53,937 nt of DNA from an uncultured Bacteroidales bacterium (lineage in GTDB: Bacteria; Bacteroidota; Bacteroidia; Bacteroidales; JAUNSR01). Below the pieces are notes generated by a model. That model made no database searches. It had not been told where the DNA came from and worked only from the letters and a program-made list of their open reading frames with translations. This document shows positions 36,380 through 45,740 of this stretch, piece by piece. The position numbers and the translations under genes were made by a program. The stretch lies in NCBI GenBank assembly GCA_947074145.1, contig CAMTOJ010000018.1:1-53937 (forward strand), given 5' to 3'. Position 1 is the stretch's first letter. The number at the start of each line of letters is the position of its first letter.

Positions 36380-38026
36380 ATGAAAAAGAATTTAAGAATA
36401 CCTGATTATGTATTTGAAGTAAGTTGGGAAGTTTGTAATCTTGTTGGAGGGATATATACAGTGCTTTCCACTAAAGCCAAAACTCTTCAGGAACGTTATG
36501 GTGATAATCTAATATTTATCGGACCTGATATATGGAAAGTAAATAAATCACCATATTTCACAGAATCAAAACAACTGCTTAGCGGATGGCGTAAACAAGC
36601 CAAAAAGGAGGGGTTAAACATAAAAATCGGAAGATGGGATGTTCCCGGAAATCCGATAGTGATATTAGTAGATTTTGAAAAATATTTTATTGAAAAGGAT
36701 AAGCTTTATACCGATATGTGGAATTGGTATAATGTGGATTCTTTGCATGCATACGGAGATTATGACGAGGCTTGTATGTTCGCTTATTCTTCAGCTTTGG
36801 TAATAGAGAGTTTCTACAAATATCAAAATGATAATAAACAATATCTTGTAAATTATAATGAATGGACAACCGGTATGGGGCTTCTTTACATAAATAAGAA
36901 ACTACCGGAAATAGCAACAGTTTTCACTACCCATGCCACATCTATAGGGCGTTCGATTGCTGGTAATAATAAGCCATTGTACGACTATCTTCAGTTTTAT
37001 AACGGAGATCAGATGGCTGGAGAGTTGAATATGCAATCAAAACATTCAGTAGAAAAGAATGCGGCAATAAATTCAGATTGTTTTACAACCGTAAGTGATA
37101 TTACAGCAAAAGAGGCTACTCAGCTTTTAGAGAGAACGCCAATTGTAACACCCAACGGTTTTGAAGAGAATTTCGTTCCAAAAGGAGCTACATTTGATAA
37201 AAAAAGAGCAGCTGCAAGAGCTCAATTGTTGAATGTCGCCTCAAAGCTTATAGGTTATACTCCTTCGGATGATGCATTCTTGATTGCAACAGCCGGACGT
37301 CATGAATATAAGAACAAAGGACTTGATGTTTTTCTTGATGTGATTTCGGAATTAAGAAGCCGGGATGTAAAAAAAGAGATAATCGCATTCATCCTTGTTC
37401 CGGGTTGGGTATCGGAACCGCGATATGACTTGAAACATAAACTTGTGTCTTTGTCGGATAATCAACATTCTTTGCCCGATCCTGTTATTACACATGTTCT
37501 GCATAATCCGTATCAGGATGCTATTCTCAACAGAATTCACTCTTTGTCGATATGTAATCATCCTAATGACCAAATAAAAATAATATATGTGCCAAGTTAT
37601 CTTAAAGGTGATGATGGTATATTTAATACGACATATTATAATCTTTTGATTGGTATGGATGCAACTGTATTCCCTTCTTATTATGAACCATGGGGATATA
37701 CACCTTTGGAAAGTATAGCTTTTGGCGTTCCTACCATTACAACTGATTTAGCAGGTTTCGGATTATGGAGTATTGACGAGGATGCCGGGGTTAATATATC
37801 TACCGGTGTAAGTGTCGTACATCGTAATGACAATAATTATCAGGAAGTGGTGGATTCAATTGTCGGAACGCTTCTTGAGCTATCTTCAATGGATCCTTCA
37901 ACTATTGCAAATTGTAGGACAAATGCCAAATCATTGTCGCATAAGGCCAGATGGAAATACTTTATTAAATATTATGATAAAGCTTATACATTGGCTATTG
38001 AAGAGATTAATAACAAAAAATTATAA
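36380..38026 (+). CDS. glycogen synthase, GT3 (eukaryote-like) type
   Basis: Elongates glycogen from UDP- or ADP-glucose. The 548-residue protein starts with DYVFEVSWEVCNLVGGIYTVLSTKA, a GT3 signature. TTHATSIGRSIAG and NTTYYNLLIGMDATVFPSYYEPWGYTPLESIAFGVP (the E-x7-E retaining glycosyltransferase motif) follow. This is not the GT5 GlgA type. The 289-bp upstream gap holds -7-like boxes at 36139-36146 (TATCTTTG) and 36250-36257 (TATTTTTG). The phosphorylase gene follows after 66 bp, forming a glycogen operon. Confidence 0.9.
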   Translation: MKKNLRIPDYVFEVSWEVCNLVGGIYTVLSTKAKTLQERYGDNLIFIGPDIWKVNKSPYFTESKQLLSGWRKQAKKEGLNIKIGRWDVPGNPIVILVDFEKYFIEKDKLYTDMWNWYNVDSLHAYGDYDEACMFAYSSALVIESFYKYQNDNKQYLVNYNEWTTGMGLLYINKKLPEIATVFTTHATSIGRSIAGNNKPLYDYLQFYNGDQMAGELNMQSKHSVEKNAAINSDCFTTVSDITAKEATQLLERTPIVTPNGFEENFVPKGATFDKKRAAARAQLLNVASKLIGYTPSDDAFLIATAGRHEYKNKGLDVFLDVISELRSRDVKKEIIAFILVPGWVSEPRYDLKHKLVSLSDNQHSLPDPVITHVLHNPYQDAILNRIHSLSICNHPNDQIKIIYVPSYLKGDDGIFNTTYYNLLIGMDATVFPSYYEPWGYTPLESIAFGVPTITTDLAGFGLWSIDEDAGVNISTGVSVVHRNDNNYQEVVDSIVGTLLELSSMDPSTIANCRTNAKSLSHKARWKYFIKYYDKAYTLAIEEINNKKL

Positions 38027-38092
38027 ATAATTACACTATTAAAGCTTATAACAATTATTTACAGCTTTGAAGTTTGAAAAAAAGAATCAGAT

Positions 38093-40648
38093 ATGAATGT
38101 ACAAATAAGTAAGACTAATGCTCCTTTTTGGCGAGATATAACAGTTAAATCAAAATTGCCTTCAGAATTAACATGTTTAGAGAAAATCGCAAAAAACTTG
38201 TGGTGGGTATGGAATTCCGAAGCAACCGAATTATTTAATGATATAGATCCGGTATTATGGAAAAAATGTGGAGGTAATCCGGTGTTACTTCTGGAAATGA
38301 TAAGTTATGAGCGTCTGGAGCAAGTCACTAAGAATGACGATTTGATGATAAGAATAAAATCTGTTTGCGCTGCGTACCAAAAATATATGGATGAAGCTCC
38401 TGATGAGAAAAGAGCTTCGGTTGCATATTTTTCTATGGAATACGGATTAGCAAACTGTCTAAAGATATATTCGGGCGGTTTAGGGGTTTTGGCAGGAGAC
38501 TATTTAAAGGAAGCAAGTGATAGTAATGTCAGAATGTCGGCCGTAGGTTTTCTATATAGATATGGATATTTTACACAAACATTATCAATTGACGGAAAAC
38601 AAGAGGCTAACTATGAAGCGCAAAACTTCAATCATCTTCCTCTTGAGCAGGTTATGGATGAAAATGGACGTCCGGTTATACTAGAGGTTCCTTTTCATGA
38701 CAGAATAGTTTACTCAAATGTTTGGAAGGTTAATGTAGGAAGAATTCCACTTTATCTTATGGATACTGATGTTGATCTTAACAGCGAATTTGACAGATCA
38801 ATTACATTCCAACTTTACGGAGGAGATTGGGAAAACAGAATGAAACAAGAGTACTTACTTGGTATAGGTGGTATTTTGTTGCTTGATAAACTTGGAATTA
38901 AGAAAGATATATATCATTGTAATGAGGGTCATGCCGCTTTGATAAATGCTCAAAGACTATCAAATTATATTAATAATGAAGGTCTTACATTTGATCAGGC
39001 TCTTGAGGTAGTTAGATCAACCTCGTTATATACAGTTCATACACCTGTTCCGGCAGGTCATGACAGTTTTGATGAAGGTCTTTTCGGAAAATATATGGGT
39101 CAATACCCTCAAAAACTTGGTATTTCTTGGCAGGATCTTATGAATTTAGGGCGTGAGAACCCTGATACACAGGAAAAATTCTCGATGAGCGTTTTTGCAT
39201 GTAATACATGTCAGGAAGTAAATGGTGTAAGTTGGCTTCATGGAAAAGTTTCACAGAATATGTTCCAGCCTATTTGGAAAGGTTATGCTGCAGAGGAATT
39301 GCATGTAGGATATGTAACAAATGGAGTTCACTTGCCATCTTGGGCTGCGTCTGAATGGAAATCAGAATATTCAAAAATATTTGGTTCTGATTATATTAAG
39401 AACCAGGATAGTGAACAAATGTGGAGTGCTATCTATGATGTTGCAGATCAGGAGATCTGGAATATAAGGCAAGCTCTTAAAAATAAGCTTGTTAACTATA
39501 TCAGAAGTGAGATTAAAGATAAAATGAGTCAAAAGCAGGAAAATCCTGCCAAGATATTGCAAACTTTAGATAAGGTAAATCCTAATGCTTTATTAGTTGG
39601 ATTTGCCAGACGTTTTGCAACATATAAAAGAGCTCATCTTCTTTTTACTGATCTTGAGAGACTTGCTAAAATAGTTAATAACCCGTCTCAACCGGTACAG
39701 TTTATATTTGCAGGTAAAGCGCATCCGGCAGATGGTGGAGGTCAGGATCTGATAAGAAGAATTGTTGAAATATCAAGAAGACCGGAGTTTCTTGGAAAGA
39801 TCATATTTATTGAAAATTATGATATGCAGGTAGCAAAACGTCTTATTTCAGGTGTAGATATTTGGATGAATACTCCAACAAGACCTCTTGAAGCATCAGG
39901 TACATCTGGTGAAAAGGCACAAATGAATGGTACTCTTAATTTTTCGGTACTTGACGGATGGTGGTATGAGGGATATGTTGAAGGTGCAGGTTGGGCTCTA
40001 ACCGATAAACGTACATATCAGGATCAAGGACATCAAGACCAACTTGATGCAGAAACAATATATTCTACATTTGAAAATGAAATAATACCTTTATATTTTG
40101 CAAAAAACAGTAAAGGTTATTCTCCTGAATGGGTACAGTATATTAAGAATTCTCTTGTTAAAATAGCTCCGAGATTCACAATGAAAAGAATGCTTAACGA
40201 TTATTATGATCGTTTCTATACAAAAGAGCATTTAAGAGCAGATCAATTGATTAAAAATAATTATGAAGAAGCTAAATCAATAGCTCAATGGAAAGAACTT
40301 GTAGCTTCAAAATGGGATGATATAGAGGTTGTTTCTATAGATATACCTGAAGGTCTTCAGTTAAATCCGATTGTGGAGGAGGTTTATAAGATAAGAGTAG
40401 TTATCGATAGAAAAGGTTTGCCTGATTGTATTGGTGTTGAATTGGTAATAACCAATCAGCAAGATGGACATACTGATTTGTATAAGGTGGTTGATATGAA
40501 AAATGTTAAATCCGACGGATCAAAAACCTATTTTGAAACGGATCATATATTGAAAAATGCAGGTATATTCAAGTATTCCTTCAGAATGTATCCAAAAAAT
40601 CCGGAATTGCCACATAGACAAGATTTTGCTTATGTTCGCTGGTTTTAA
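38093..40648 (+). CDS. glgP: alpha-glucan phosphorylase (GT35)
   Basis: Releases glucose-1-phosphate from glycogen. The 851-residue protein has an N-terminal DUF3417 segment ([16 protein letters not shown]), then the catalytic core with [30 protein letters not shown] and the PLP-lysine loop in [24 protein letters not shown]. This short AlgP/MalP-like class (about 850 residues) is usual in Bacteroidota. It forms a synthesis and breakdown pair with the upstream synthase and ends at a strong terminator. Confidence 0.93.
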   Translation: MNVQISKTNAPFWRDITVKSKLPSELTCLEKIAKNLWWVWNSEATELFNDIDPVLWKKCGGNPVLLLEMISYERLEQVTKNDDLMIRIKSVCAAYQKYMDEAPDEKRASVAYFSMEYGLANCLKIYSGGLGVLAGDYLKEASDSNVRMSAVGFLYRYGYFTQTLSIDGKQEANYEAQNFNHLPLEQVMDENGRPVILEVPFHDRIVYSNVWKVNVGRIPLYLMDTDVDLNSEFDRSITFQLYGGDWENRMKQEYLLGIGGILLLDKLGIKKDIYHCNEGHAALINAQRLSNYINNEGLTFDQALEVVRSTSLYTVHTPVPAGHDSFDEGLFGKYMGQYPQKLGISWQDLMNLGRENPDTQEKFSMSVFACNTCQEVNGVSWLHGKVSQNMFQPIWKGYAAEELHVGYVTNGVHLPSWAASEWKSEYSKIFGSDYIKNQDSEQMWSAIYDVADQEIWNIRQALKNKLVNYIRSEIKDKMSQKQENPAKILQTLDKVNPNALLVGFARRFATYKRAHLLFTDLERLAKIVNNPSQPVQFIFAGKAHPADGGGQDLIRRIVEISRRPEFLGKIIFIENYDMQVAKRLISGVDIWMNTPTRPLEASGTSGEKAQMNGTLNFSVLDGWWYEGYVEGAGWALTDKRTYQDQGHQDQLDAETIYSTFENEIIPLYFAKNSKGYSPEWVQYIKNSLVKIAPRFTMKRMLNDYYDRFYTKEHLRADQLIKNNYEEAKSIAQWKELVASKWDDIEVVSIDIPEGLQLNPIVEEVYKIRVVIDRKGLPDCIGVELVITNQQDGHTDLYKVVDMKNVKSDGSKTYFETDHILKNAGIFKYSFRMYPKNPELPHRQDFAYVRWF

Positions 40649-40676
40649 TAGATCATTTAATAATTAAAATAAGCAT

Positions 40677-40718
40677 ATATAGCCTGGAGTATTTCTACTT
40701 CAGGCTATAATTTTTTTC
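40677..40718 (+). terminator. terminator after glgP
   Basis: The stem TATAGCCTGGAGTA/TACTTCAGGCTATA (one wobble/mismatch) has a 4-nt loop and a T7 run. Confidence 0.85.
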
Positions 40719-41004
40719 TACTTATTTATTAAGTAGTTATGAATTTGAGTTTTTGCAGTTTAGTTTTATTTAGATTGTAGTTGAAACGAAATTTAGATTA
40801 ATATTTTATATTTGACTTTTATTTGATCATGAAATCTATCGTATAATAAAATTTAATATAAGCAGATAGTGTTAAATTGTAGATTCTATTTATGAATTCT
40901 TATTTTCTTAAATGAAAGAACATTACTTTATTCAAGATGTTATTTTATTATAGAAGCATCAATATGAACTAAATGCTTCATTGTTTAACATTAAATTTAA
41001 CAAG
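40719..41004. other. intergenic region before the BFN gene
   Basis: AT-rich, with no gene seen. A TATATTTG -7 box at 40807-40814 with TTG at 40781-40783 (23 bp spacing) could drive the BFN gene. Nothing else stands out. Confidence 0.45.
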
Positions 41005-41595
41005 GTGGAAAGTTTAATTAAATTAAATGTATTAGGTATAACATATAGTCAAATTCAGTCAGGAGCTTATGCGTTAGTATTATCTGAAGATTCGGGAGAA
41101 AGACGAATTCCAATAATTATTGGTTCTTCAGAGGCGCAATCTATAGCTGTAGAAATGGAACATATGAAACCACCACGACCATTGACGCACGATCTATTGG
41201 TCTCTGTTATGGATGCATTTGATATAAAATTAAAAAATGTATTTATATATAAGTTTGAAGATGGAGTTTTTAGTTCTGAATTGCTACTTGCAGACAAAGA
41301 TGAAAAAGAACATAAAATAGACTCAAGGACATCTGATGCAGTGGCGATTGCTCTTCGGTGTAACGCCGATATTTATACCACTCAGGAAGTGATTAATAAA
41401 GCCGGAGTGATTTTTGATGACAATACGGAGCAGGGGATAACAGTCGACATTGATGATCTTGACAATAAACAGAACCGTATTGATGATTTAAATAAAAAAT
41501 TAAAGGATGCAATCTCAAGAGAAAAATATGAAGAAGCATCGCATATAAGAGATGAGATCCAAAAAATAGAAGATAAGAGAAACGATAATATATAA
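41005..41595 (+). CDS. bifunctional nuclease (BFN) domain protein with a UvrB/C motif
   Basis: A BFN/DUF151-type domain, IKLNVLGITYSQIQSGAYALVL, RIPIIIGSSEAQSIAVEMEHMKPPRPLTHDL and DSRTSDAVAIALRCNA, fills the first 130 residues. The C-terminal DDLNKKLKDAISREKYEEASHIRDEIQKIE is a UvrB/UvrC interaction helix, a fusion typical of Bacteroidota. I prefer the GTG at 41005 (MESLIKLNVLG) because relatives start there; a TTG at 40981 is an upstream alternative. Nuclease activity is known for some BFN members only. The CNT gene follows after 11 bp. Confidence 0.82.
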   Translation: MESLIKLNVLGITYSQIQSGAYALVLSEDSGERRIPIIIGSSEAQSIAVEMEHMKPPRPLTHDLLVSVMDAFDIKLKNVFIYKFEDGVFSSELLLADKDEKEHKIDSRTSDAVAIALRCNADIYTTQEVINKAGVIFDDNTEQGITVDIDDLDNKQNRIDDLNKKLKDAISREKYEEASHIRDEIQKIEDKRNDNI

Positions 41596-41606
41596 ACGTT
41601 ATAATA

Positions 41607-43091
41607 ATGATAAAATTTTCTAAATTTTTGATAGCTCTAGTACCATTTTTGTTAGCATCACAATTTGCTTTTACACAAGATGCAGAATCGTCGTCTGCTA
41701 TTATTGATACAATTAAATTAGGAGCAGAACTCAATCCGATAGAGAATACGATGCCCTCTCAGATTGAGATTGTCACTCCGCAAGCTCCGGAAGGAGTATC
41801 TCTAAGTTCAATAGTCAGAGGGATTATTGGAATGATGAGTATCCTGCTAATAGCATTTCTTTTTAGTAAGAAAAAAAGGTCTATAAACTGGTTGGTCGTA
41901 TCAATGGGTATAGGGATACAGATTGCATTGGCCGTGGGAGTATTATATGTTCCTTTTATAAAATCCTTTTTTGAAATATTGGCCAGATGTTTTGTGAAAG
42001 TGATGGATTTTTCAGGAAGCGGAGCTGATTTTCTTTTTGGTCCTCTTCTTAATACTCAAGGAATAGGATATATATTCGTATTTCAGGTATTACCAACGAT
42101 TGTATTTTTTTCAGCATTGACAAGTCTTTTATATTACTTAAATATTATTCAGGTTGTCGTTGTTGGTATAGCATGGTTGCTAAAGAAAATATTCAGACTA
42201 TCAGGAGCAGAAGGGCTAACTGTGGCAGGAAATATATTCCTTGGTCAAACAGAGGCTCCTTTGTTAGCTAAAAGATATCTTTCAAGTATGAACAGATCTG
42301 AGATTTTCCTTGTGATGAGTGCCGGAATGGCAACTATTGCGGGAGCTGTTTTGACAGCATATATTGGCTTGTTAGGCGGTACAGATCCTCAAAACAGATT
42401 AACATTTGCCAAATACCTTCTATCTGCATCTGTTATGGCAGCTCCGGGAGTGATTGTAATTTCAAAAATAATATATCCACAAACTGAAGATGTGGATACA
42501 GATATTAAAGTTGATAAATCGCAAGTTGGTACAAATGTGCTTGATGCAGTATCAAACGGAACGGTAGAAGGCTTGAAAGTGGCTGTAAATGTGGGAGCCA
42601 TGCTTTTGACATTTATAGCTATGATGGCAATGCTTGATTATTTACTTGGTGGAATAATCGGACGTTTTACAGGTTTGAATTCTTGGTTAGCTAATGTGTC
42701 TGACGGAAGATTTACTGTTTTTAATTTCCAATTTATTATAGGAATGATATTTACACCTATTGCATGGCTTATGGGTGTTCCTCAGGTAGATATGGTGAAT
42801 ATTGGAGGCCTGCTTGGTACAAAAGTTATGCTTAATGAGTTCGTTGCATACAATGATCTAGCTGCAATGAAGGAATCAGGCAGATTGGTTTATGAAAAAT
42901 CAATTATAATGGCAACTTTTGTATTATGCGGTTTTGCTAATGTCAGCTCTATTGGTATTCAAATAGGGGGTATAAGTATCCTTGCGCCTAATCAAAGAAA
43001 AACACTTACAGAATTAGGCTTTTATGCTTTGATTTGTGGTACGTTGGCCTCTTGTATGTCGGCAACTATTGTAGGAATGATATTAGGATAA
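41607..43091 (+). CDS. concentrative nucleoside transporter (NupC/CNT family)
   Basis: A 494-residue inner-membrane nucleoside:cation symporter. The core motif GLTVAGNIFLGQTEAPLLAKRYL and the later AAPGVIVISKI, LMGVP and VLCGFANVSSIGIQIGG match CNT proteins. An N-terminal signal peptide (residues 1-23, ending AFTQ) and a periplasmic segment of about 45 residues precede the first helix, as in Bacteroidota homologues. It overlaps nothing; rsmE starts 5 bp after its stop, so BFN, CNT, rsmE and kdsA form one likely operon. Confidence 0.88.
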   Translation: MIKFSKFLIALVPFLLASQFAFTQDAESSSAIIDTIKLGAELNPIENTMPSQIEIVTPQAPEGVSLSSIVRGIIGMMSILLIAFLFSKKKRSINWLVVSMGIGIQIALAVGVLYVPFIKSFFEILARCFVKVMDFSGSGADFLFGPLLNTQGIGYIFVFQVLPTIVFFSALTSLLYYLNIIQVVVVGIAWLLKKIFRLSGAEGLTVAGNIFLGQTEAPLLAKRYLSSMNRSEIFLVMSAGMATIAGAVLTAYIGLLGGTDPQNRLTFAKYLLSASVMAAPGVIVISKIIYPQTEDVDTDIKVDKSQVGTNVLDAVSNGTVEGLKVAVNVGAMLLTFIAMMAMLDYLLGGIIGRFTGLNSWLANVSDGRFTVFNFQFIIGMIFTPIAWLMGVPQVDMVNIGGLLGTKVMLNEFVAYNDLAAMKESGRLVYEKSIIMATFVLCGFANVSSIGIQIGGISILAPNQRKTLTELGFYALICGTLASCMSATIVGMILG

Positions 43092-43096
43092 GGATT

Positions 43097-43795
43097 ATGC
43101 ATATTTTTTATACACCCGAGATACATTTAAAAAATGAACTCTCAGAAGAGGAGTCGATTCATGCTGTAAAGGTGTTAAGATTGACTGAAGGAGAAAAGAT
43201 TCTTCTTATTGATGGAAAAGGTGGATTTTATCACGCTACTATAACAAGGGCTCATCATAAACGTTGCGCTTTTGTTGTCGATTCGGAGTATTCTGAAGAA
43301 CCGGTTATAGCTTGTAAAATCAATATTGCAATAGCGCCTACAAAAAATATTGATAGGATAGAATGGTTTGTAGAAAAATCAACAGAAATAGGTATTAATT
43401 CGATCTCTTTATTAAAATGTCGCTATTCGGAACGTAAAGATATAAAGAAAGAGAGATTGAATAAGATATTGATTTCTGCGGCAAAACAATCCCTTAAAGC
43501 TACAATACCCGAATTGAATGATATGCAAAATTTTAATGATTTTGTTGAGAAACCATTTAATGGGGAGAAATATATAGCACATTGTTATAAGAATCAGGAA
43601 AGAATAGAGCTGAAAGATCTTTATAATAAAGGAAAAGATGTATTGATTCTTATTGGGCCGGAAGGCGATTTTAGTGAGGAAGAAGTTGAGCTTGCGATAA
43701 AGAATGGGTTTAGGCCCATCTCTCTTGGTAAGAGTAGGTTGAGAACTGAAACAGCAGCTTTGGTGGCTTGTCATACTATACACGTATTAAACTAA
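43097..43795 (+). CDS. rsmE: 16S rRNA (uracil-1498-N3)-methyltransferase
   Basis: SPOUT-family methyltransferase for m3U1498 of 16S rRNA. The N-terminal PUA-like part is HIFYTPEI...HAVKVLRLTEGEKILLIDGKGG. The C-terminal knot carries LIGPEGDFSEEEVELA and ISLGKSRLRTETAALVA. The ATG at 43097 is chosen over an open upstream ATG at 43034, which would overlap the CNT gene and add a non-homologous leader. At 232 residues it has normal length. kdsA follows after 15 bp. Confidence 0.93.
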   Translation: MHIFYTPEIHLKNELSEEESIHAVKVLRLTEGEKILLIDGKGGFYHATITRAHHKRCAFVVDSEYSEEPVIACKINIAIAPTKNIDRIEWFVEKSTEIGINSISLLKCRYSERKDIKKERLNKILISAAKQSLKATIPELNDMQNFNDFVEKPFNGEKYIAHCYKNQERIELKDLYNKGKDVLILIGPEGDFSEEEVELAIKNGFRPISLGKSRLRTETAALVACHTIHVLN

Positions 43796-43810
43796 AAAAA
43801 TAATAATCTG

Positions 43811-44620
43811 ATGGATTTAAATTATTTCAAAAATGAAAAAAATAATTTCTTTTTACTCGCAGGTCCATGCGTAGTAGAGGGAGAGGAGATGGCTTTTGAG
43901 ATAGCCGATAAAATTGTTGAAATAACAAAAAGATTATCTATCCCATATGTTTTTAAAGGTTCCTATAGAAAAGCCAATAGATCAAGGTTAGATTCTTTTC
44001 AGGGAATAGGAGATGAGAAAGCGTTGGATATACTTAAGAGAATAGGCGAAAAATATTCTATTCCAACAGTTACTGATATTCATACTGCAGAAGAAGCAGA
44101 AATGGCAGCACATTATGTAGATGTTTTGCAAATACCTGCCTTCTTATGTCGTCAGACAGATATACTTATTGCTGCGGCAAAAACGGGAAAAATAATAAAT
44201 ATTAAAAAAGGACAGTTTCTTTCTCCCGATGCCATGAAGTTTGTGGCTCAAAAGGTGGTGGAGAATAATAATCCAAATGTTATGCTTACCGAGCGAGGGG
44301 TTACTTTCGGGTATCAGGATTTGCTTGTAGATTTCAGAGGAATACCGGTTATGAAAAGCTTTGGACACCCTGTAATACTTGATATTACTCATTCATTGCA
44401 ACAACCAAATCAAACAACGGGAGTTACAGGTGGAATGCCTCAATTGATAGAAACTATGGCTAAGGCCGGAATTGCAACAGGTGTGGATGGTTTGTTTATT
44501 GAGACACATCAAGATCCGTCGAAAGCTAAGTCAGATGGCGCGAATATGCTTAATCTTGACTTGCTGGAACCTCTTCTTGAAAAGTTGGTAAAACTCAGAC
44601 AAACAATAAATAGTATATAA
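43811..44620 (+). CDS. kdsA: 3-deoxy-8-phosphooctulonate (Kdo-8-P) synthase
   Basis: Condenses PEP with arabinose-5-phosphate for the Kdo of lipopolysaccharide. The 269-residue TIM-barrel enzyme has LLAGPCVVEG, FKGSYRKANRSR, DIHTAEEAE, IPAFLCRQTD, LTERGVTFGY, DITHSLQQP and ETHQDPSKAKSDGANML. The Asn in KANRS and Cys in GPC are consistent with either a metal-free or a metal-dependent form. It is the last gene of the BFN-CNT-rsmE-kdsA run. Confidence 0.94.
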   Translation: MDLNYFKNEKNNFFLLAGPCVVEGEEMAFEIADKIVEITKRLSIPYVFKGSYRKANRSRLDSFQGIGDEKALDILKRIGEKYSIPTVTDIHTAEEAEMAAHYVDVLQIPAFLCRQTDILIAAAKTGKIINIKKGQFLSPDAMKFVAQKVVENNNPNVMLTERGVTFGYQDLLVDFRGIPVMKSFGHPVILDITHSLQQPNQTTGVTGGMPQLIETMAKAGIATGVDGLFIETHQDPSKAKSDGANMLNLDLLEPLLEKLVKLRQTINSI

Positions 44621-44638
44621 ATTCAATCAATATAATCG

Positions 44639-44680
44639 TATACGGCAATATTTATTTCATATAAGTATTGCCGTATTTTG
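44639..44680 (+). terminator. terminator after kdsA
   Basis: The stem ATACGGCAATA/TATTGCCGTAT has a 15-nt loop and a T-rich tail. Confidence 0.8.
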
Positions 44681-44747
44681 CATATATTAATACATCATTA
44701 CCATATTGTTTATTTTTTATTAAAAATTAAATGATAGAGGGCAATTC

Positions 44748-44778
44748 TTTGGAATGTGATTTAAATTAACTATATTTG
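44748..44778 (+). promoter_or_regulatory. canonical promoter of the orphan cas6 gene
   Basis: TTTG (44748-44751), a 19-bp spacer and TATATTTG (44771-44778) match the Bacteroidota -33/-7 consensus exactly. The predicted leader is about 85 nt. A small palindrome, ACAATATTATTGT (44834-44846), lies in that leader. Confidence 0.7.
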
Positions 44779-44871
44779 CTAATATTTTGCTAAATTATCA
44801 ATAATTAACAAATTGCCAATGTGTTATTATTTTACAATATTATTGTATACTTATAAGTTAATTCAAAGTTT

Positions 44872-45648
44872 ATGCGGTGTAAGATTGTACTGAATGTTAG
44901 ACCAGAGTCGACAGGGAATATATTACCTGTCAGTTATCAATATGAATTGGTTTCATGTATTTATAAGAAACTAACCTATAATTATAACAAATTTGTTAAC
45001 TGGTTATATTTGAATGGTTACAACGAAACTATAATTCAGAAATATAAATTATTTTCTGTTTCCAATTTTTATATACCCAAGATTAAAGTTACAGGAGACA
45101 GGTTGGAAATTCTTACGAGAAAAATCCAATTTTGGATCTCTTTTCTTCCAGATAAGGGTACGATGAATTATGTAAATAACGTACTTTTAAATCAGGTAAT
45201 TGTAATAGGGGATACAATAAGTAAAGTAGAGTTTGAGATCGAATCTATAACAGAATATGGAGTAGATGACTTTTATCCAACAATGGAATATTTGTCGCTT
45301 TCTCCAATTGTTGTCACCGTTATAAGAAGAAATAAAAGCATAGGTTACCTCAGCCCCGAAGACAATTTTTACTCGGAATATTTAATAAATCATTTGCTTG
45401 ATAAATATCAGATGATTTATGGAGAGGAATTTCCCTATGATCCTAACTATAATTTTACATTATTATCACTACCTAAACGTCGAGGGATTTATATAAAAAG
45501 ATTTACTCATCAAGAGTCAAAAGTGATTGGATATATGTATAAATTCCGAATGAGTATGCATCCTATTTTACACAAATTGATGTACTCAACCGGAATTGGT
45601 GATAAAATCGGATTAGGATTCGGATGTATTGAGCTTTTAGATGCTTGA
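44872..45648 (+). CDS. orphan Cas6-family CRISPR RNA endonuclease homologue, possibly inactive
   Basis: A 258-residue RAMP-type protein. Its N terminus (LPVSYQYELVSCIYKKL, residues 18-34) and the C-terminal Gly-rich loop (STGIGDKIGLGFGCIEL, 239-255) are the two hallmarks of Cas6. Between them, FYIPKIKVTGDRLEI, IQFWISFLPD and YLSLSPIVV also fit Bacteroidota Cas6. In catalytic relatives the helix W-L-H-x-x-G carries the active His; here it reads WLYLNGY with Tyr46, and there is no other His in the first 150 residues. No other cas gene or repeat array occurs in the window. It has a perfect promoter and lies between kdsA and a DUF349 gene. RNA binding is plausible; cleavage is doubtful. Confidence 0.75.
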   Translation: MRCKIVLNVRPESTGNILPVSYQYELVSCIYKKLTYNYNKFVNWLYLNGYNETIIQKYKLFSVSNFYIPKIKVTGDRLEILTRKIQFWISFLPDKGTMNYVNNVLLNQVIVIGDTISKVEFEIESITEYGVDDFYPTMEYLSLSPIVVTVIRRNKSIGYLSPEDNFYSEYLINHLLDKYQMIYGEEFPYDPNYNFTLLSLPKRRGIYIKRFTHQESKVIGYMYKFRMSMHPILHKLMYSTGIGDKIGLGFGCIELLDA

Positions 45649-45740
45649 TTGTAGAAATTATTTTATATTATTGCATAAAATTTAATGATGTTGAATCTCG
45701 TTAAATTGTGTAATTAATAAACAGCTAAAAAATTGTTGTT

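Noticed and set aside
44621..45740. Possible CRISPR array near the cas6 gene.
   Set aside because: Both flanks were read for regularly spaced direct repeats of 28-37 bp; only short AT-rich words recur.
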